Shown one piece after another: positions 59,601-64,000 of a stretch of DNA of 64,000 nt (the stretch's first letter is position 1; the number at the start of each line of letters is the position of its first letter). Under the pieces are notes generated by a model. The model saw only the letters and a program-made list of their open reading frames with translations, had not been told where the DNA came from and did not search any database. Position numbers and translations under genes: made by a program. Location: contig NBIV01000117.1 of the NCBI GenBank assembly GCA_003194525.1, positions 62,001-126,000 of the forward strand. Reading direction: 5' to 3'. This stretch comes from Gracilariopsis chorda. Its lineage: Eukaryota; Rhodophyta; Florideophyceae; Gracilariales; Gracilariaceae.

Positions 59601-62600
59601 TCCACCGGAAGCCGCGTGGAAGTGAGCATTCACCAGACGGGAAGCTTTCGTCTGTGATTAAGGGCCTCTGTTGCCATTACCCCTACGTGGACGTTGGCAT
59701 TCTGACCGCCGATATAGTTCGAAAGCTGAGCACCGGCAGGGAATCGAGTGGAGACTTGAACTAATCTGAGGGCTAGTAATCACACCGTATAACCGGTTCT
59801 GCTGGGGTGTGCGCTGCAAATCCTCGGAGACAGGGTGTCTCATCGTTCAGCCCGGACTACATCATGGTTAGTGATAGCAGAGAAACCTTTGCCGAGCAAG
59901 CATCCGCAAGGAACTAGAGGAAGTTTACTGGTGAAAACATATCCCCTGTTAGTAACCTCTCCTGGGCTTTCCGTAGGAAAGTACGCACCAAGTTCTGGTT
60001 TGTGCAGAACTTGTCAGGCCGCAGCAAATCACAACTCACCGGGAGAGTCTAACCCGGAGTCAGAGGTCTGACCTTTGGGGCCTTCGGAGATAGCATCTCC
60101 TGCCATTGTGCCCACCAAGAAGAATCCCTCGCCCGGTAGGGGACCGGTGAATGTAACAAATTACTACTCTCTTCTCTCACTGCCAGTCTCTCAGTGATGG
60201 ATGGGGATCGAGTTACAGATACAAGGCGTGTCTCCCGCGTACAAGGGAACGCAGACTACTATACTTGGCGTATATACGTTCGCGACTTGATGCACTCATC
60301 ACAAGCACTCTTCGTGCTCAGTCAAGAGCAACCCATACAGGGACAAAGTACCGCCCAAGGGCGAAAGCGCTGTGAAGATGCCGATAGAAAAGCACGTTCT
60401 ATTATCGTGCAAAGCTTAGGGACACAACCAATCGTCGCCGTCTCAGACCTACTTGAACGAGAGCATTGCACCTCATTAGAAGTATGGGCGAAGTTGGAAT
60501 CAACCTATAAGAAGGACAACATCCAGTCGAAGATGAACCTCCGTCAACGTCTAAGCGGTATGATATTCCATGATAGTGACGACATACAGAAGCACCTACA
60601 CGACATGGAAACCATCTTCTTAGAGCTTGCACGCTTAGGAGATCGACTACCTGATCCCGAACGCACCGCTTGCCTATTTAGAACATTCCCAAAATCTCTA
60701 ATGGCGATCACTCTCCTAGCTGACGCCAATAACATGGAATATGATCAAGTCGTTTCCCTCGTACGTTCTGAAATGGACAGAAGAAAGCATCGAAAGTCCG
60801 CAACCACCTCTGAGGCACAAGAACCAAATAAAGCGCGACAACATCGGTACCCCGCAGCCCCGATATATTACACCAGACCAAAAAAATCCACATTCAAATC
60901 CAAGAATGTTAGATGCTGGAACTGTGGTAAACTGGGACACATTCGCGCCGAATGCAGAGTAAAAAGAACGATTGACAGCGCAAATAACTGACATCCTAAA
61001 CGCGGAAGAAATCGCTTCCCCAGGAGAAACAAGAACAGAAAGCGAGGACCATGGGACTCAAACAGGCATGAAAAAAAAAACCATACCGAAACAATAGCCA
61101 ACGATATAACACTGAACAGGAGCCACGAGGTTTCGTTGCAATTGCTAAGGCTATGTCTTCCTGCTTTGATAGTAAAGTCAACACATGGCTCGACTGTGGT
61201 GCGCCACATGTCTTTGTCAACGACAAATCATTGTTCTGGGACTATCACCGTACTGGAGACCAAACAGTGCGCACATGGGACCGCCAGTCTAGGATCGAAG
61301 AATACGGAACAATAAGACTCCCACTGGGAGATGGATTGAGTCTTCCCGCAGAACACACACCATCCTTCGACTCTAACCTCATTTCCCTCTCGATCCTCGC
61401 ACAACATACTCGGGTAGAATTCTTGAACAACTCAGATTCCACGTGCTTCATCATCAAAAATCCGAACTCTGGTGATGTACTCTACGGGTCAGAACAGAGG
61501 GACCGACTATATCCGTTTCCGAACCCTATTCCCCCGCCAAGAGCACAAACGGAAACCCCGTTCCCAGGTGACACCGGCAAAGACTGGCACGCCAAACTTG
61601 GTCACACAGGAAAGGATAGGCTCTTGTCCTGTTCGAAACAATCGATAAGCATCCCAAACCCCTTACGCTCCGAGGTATACAACATCTTATGCTCAGACTG
61701 CATTGACGCAGGGACAAAACGGGCTGCCGTGGAACCCTCATCGTCAACGGCCACGAAGCCCCTAGAGCTGGTGCATACAGACCTTCCTGGTCCGATTACC
61801 CCACCTTCATTACAAGGCTCGAGGTATATGCAGATTCTCCTTGATGACAACACAAGGTCGTCATCTATATACTTTATGGATAGGAAACGGCAGTTCTTCC
61901 CTTCCATAAGATGGTACAAGGCGCGCGCAGAGAACGAGTTACGAGGCCACAGACTCTACCGCGTTCGCCTTGACGGGGCGGGTGAGAACCGATCTGACGA
62001 CTTCATCGCATACGCGTCAGAAAACGGAATCCTCCTCGAGTACACTCCGCCATACGCCCACCAGTCGAATGGAGCAACAGAAAAGATCATCCAAGACCTT
62101 TCGAAAACTGCAAGAACAATTCTGCACGCTTCACAACTCCCTCTAGAACTATGGGAAGAGGCGATATACCACGCGAACTGGATACGTAACCGCCTACCAA
62201 ACTCCCGTGTAAGTATGCAGATTCCCTACACACTATGCTTCAAGAGAAAGCCAGACTTCTCGAGACTTCTGAAGTATGGACAAAAGGGACATGCATTTAT
62301 CTACAGGTCAGAGACTGTTCCCAACAAAAAGCTCTTCCCTCGCGCACTTCCCGGTCATTTTGTTGGAATGCAAAGCCTACGAACTCTGTACCGGATCTCC
62401 ATTCTTTCGTTACGCAAGGTATTGAAACGTAGACAACATGACTTCACGGTCACAAAAGAAAGACTCCCTTCAATAAATGAACTGATTGATTTCTCCTCTT
62501 TGAAACGAAAAAAAGCCGAGAGCAATATGCGAGATGCCGACGAGGAACATATGGACGCATCTCTAGGTCAGTGCTTGGTAAAAAGGGCAAGGTGTGACAA

Positions 62601-64000
62601 CGAGGAAGAGGAACTCACGGTTCCAAAGACCTTTAGAGATGCACGCAACATTCCAACGTGGGCCGATGCAATCAATAGGGAGTACGAAGCTCTAACCAGC
62701 AGAAAGACGTGGAAGCTGGTGGACCGGAAACCTGAAATGAAACCACTGCCATTCCTGTGGACGTTCATCGCGAAGCATATAACCAGCAAGCCACTGAAGG
62801 TACTGCCAAAGGCTAGATGTGTGGTCCGAGGAGACAAACAGGAGCCGTATTTGGATTACGATCCGGAAAAGTTGTACGCTCCCGTAGCACGGCTAGAGAC
62901 AATCCGACTCGGGGTGGCAAAAACGGCCGCACAAGGTTTAATACTGGAAGCCTTGGATATAATTAACGCTTACTTATACGGAGACCTGGACGAACCACTA
63001 ATAATGGAACAGCCTACCAATGCGTCGGGCTCGTCATATTAACATGGAAAGGTCTGCCTACTACTGAAGTGGAGGTATGGTGCGAAACAAGCCGGACACA
63101 TCTGGGGATCGCTATTCCATTCAGAGCTGTTAAAGCTAAAATTTTGGCAGTCGAGAACGGAGAGCCGACTGTACATCTACAATTCGAGTATTGGCTTTAT
63201 TATACTCGTGGTTGTAGTAGACGACGTACTAATGTTGTCGGACTCAAGATCTCTCCTGGAATACTCTAAGGAAGAGATGAAGAAACTCTTTCACGTGAAG
63301 TTTCTTTGTGAAGCAAAGTCTTTTATTGGGATGGACATGGAAAGGGACAGCAAAGGCATTTGTGTATCACAAGAAAGATACGTCGTGAAGACCTTAGAGA
63401 AGTACGGATTAGTGAAATCGAATCCTGCGCAAACTCTGTTGCCTCCTCCTTGCGATCTGACGGATCTAAAGGACGACGAAGAAGGTCTGTCTACTGTGAT
63501 TCACGCCCGATACCGAAAACTTGTAGGGCATTTGACGTACTTGGCTGTAACGTCAAGGCCTGACATCATGTTTGCAGCTTCAATGCTAGCGAAGCAAGTG
63601 CATGCTCCTGGAAAGAGACCTGCTGGACTTTCGAAAAGGGTGTTAAGGTACCTGAAAGGTACGAAGGACTATTGCCTCCACTTCTCATCAAGCGCCAACG
63701 CGCCGATGGAAGCGTATTGCGATGCAGACTGGGCTGGTTGCAAGGACACCAGAAATTCTACAACTGGTTTACTAGTAAAGGAAAACGAAGGACCCATTCT
63801 TTGGACTACAAAGAAGCAGAACATAGTTGCAATATCGTCTGGAGAGGCTGAATACATCGCACTATCCTATTGCGGAAAAGCTGTCACATATCAAAGGAGA
63901 TTGTTTTGGGAAAAGCTGAATGAAACCATCGTGGAAGATGAACCGGAAGACATGTATCCCATCCCGATATTCAGTAATAGCTCCACCGCGTTGTAAATCG
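59600..64000 (+). mobile_element. Ty1/copia-type LTR retroelement, comparatively well preserved, leaving the window
   Basis: Parts in order: a leader (about 59.6-60.2 kb), a gag region with a CCHC zinc knuckle (CWNCGKLGHIRAEC; 60.19-60.99 kb), then protease, integrase and the start of reverse transcriptase (61.15-63.04 kb), and the rest of reverse transcriptase with RNase H (63.1-64.0 kb). The protease-integrase-reverse transcriptase-RNase H order marks the copia class. The leader and gag are similar to the older minus-strand copy at 41.4-42.6 kb, so both belong to one family. It carries only a few breaks (roughly two or three) and looks much younger than the other remnants. The 5' LTR boundary is not placed, and the 3' LTR lies beyond the window. 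Confidence 0.85.

Overview
This is eukaryotic nuclear DNA, most likely from an intron-poor alga that makes phycobilisomes; a unicellular red alga is the best fit and a glaucophyte is the main alternative. Evidence seen: a nuclear gene for the phycobilisome core linker ApcC; three candidate plastid-targeted proteins whose presequences carry a phenylalanine close to the N-terminus, as in red algae and glaucophytes; long intronless genes, including more than 13 kb of dynein heavy chain in one reading frame; and a tRNA-Tyr gene that seems to carry an extra intron in its D-loop, a kind of disrupted tRNA gene known from cyanidiophyte red algae. No species name can be given from sequence alone.

Layout. 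1-13.6 kb: cytoplasmic dynein-1 heavy chain, running in from the left edge. 13.6-24.4 kb: small genes in loose intergenic DNA (Myb/SANT-like fragment, apcC, a monoglyceride-lipase-like hydrolase, tRNA-Tyr, a START-like protein, tRNA-Leu). 24.4-32.2 kb: a block that becomes very GC-rich, with exocyst Sec5, a DHHC palmitoyltransferase and an F-box/leucine-rich-repeat protein. 32.2-43.3 kb: a graveyard of mobile elements, in which a degraded minus-strand Ty1/copia element is interrupted by a Ty3/gypsy remnant and by an 0.8 kb inverted-repeat pair, followed by a GC-rich minisatellite. 43.3-49.7 kb: mostly gene-free, with a piggyBac-like fragment, a dead Tc1/mariner transposon and an acidic repeat ORF. 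49.7-57.9 kb: a compact gene cluster with plastid SecA, a mitochondrial thiamine-pyrophosphate-type carrier, the isopropylmalate isomerase large subunit, and a Myb/SANT-like gene with an in-frame stop. 57.9-64 kb: spacer, then a much better preserved copia element that leaves the window on the right.

The host genes do not form one pathway. SecA (thylakoid protein translocation), ApcC (light harvesting) and isopropylmalate isomerase (leucine synthesis) would act in the plastid. Dynein, Sec5 and the DHHC enzyme serve microtubule transport, exocytosis and protein lipidation. Three genes show a single apparent interruption each: a +1 shift in the carrier, a frame change in the F-box gene, and a UAG in the Myb-like gene. 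They may be assembly errors, recent lesions or recoding sites. The most interesting items are the doubly disrupted tRNA-Tyr, the intact dynein in an apparently red-algal setting, and the inverted-repeat pair that holds a copia segment in the opposite orientation.
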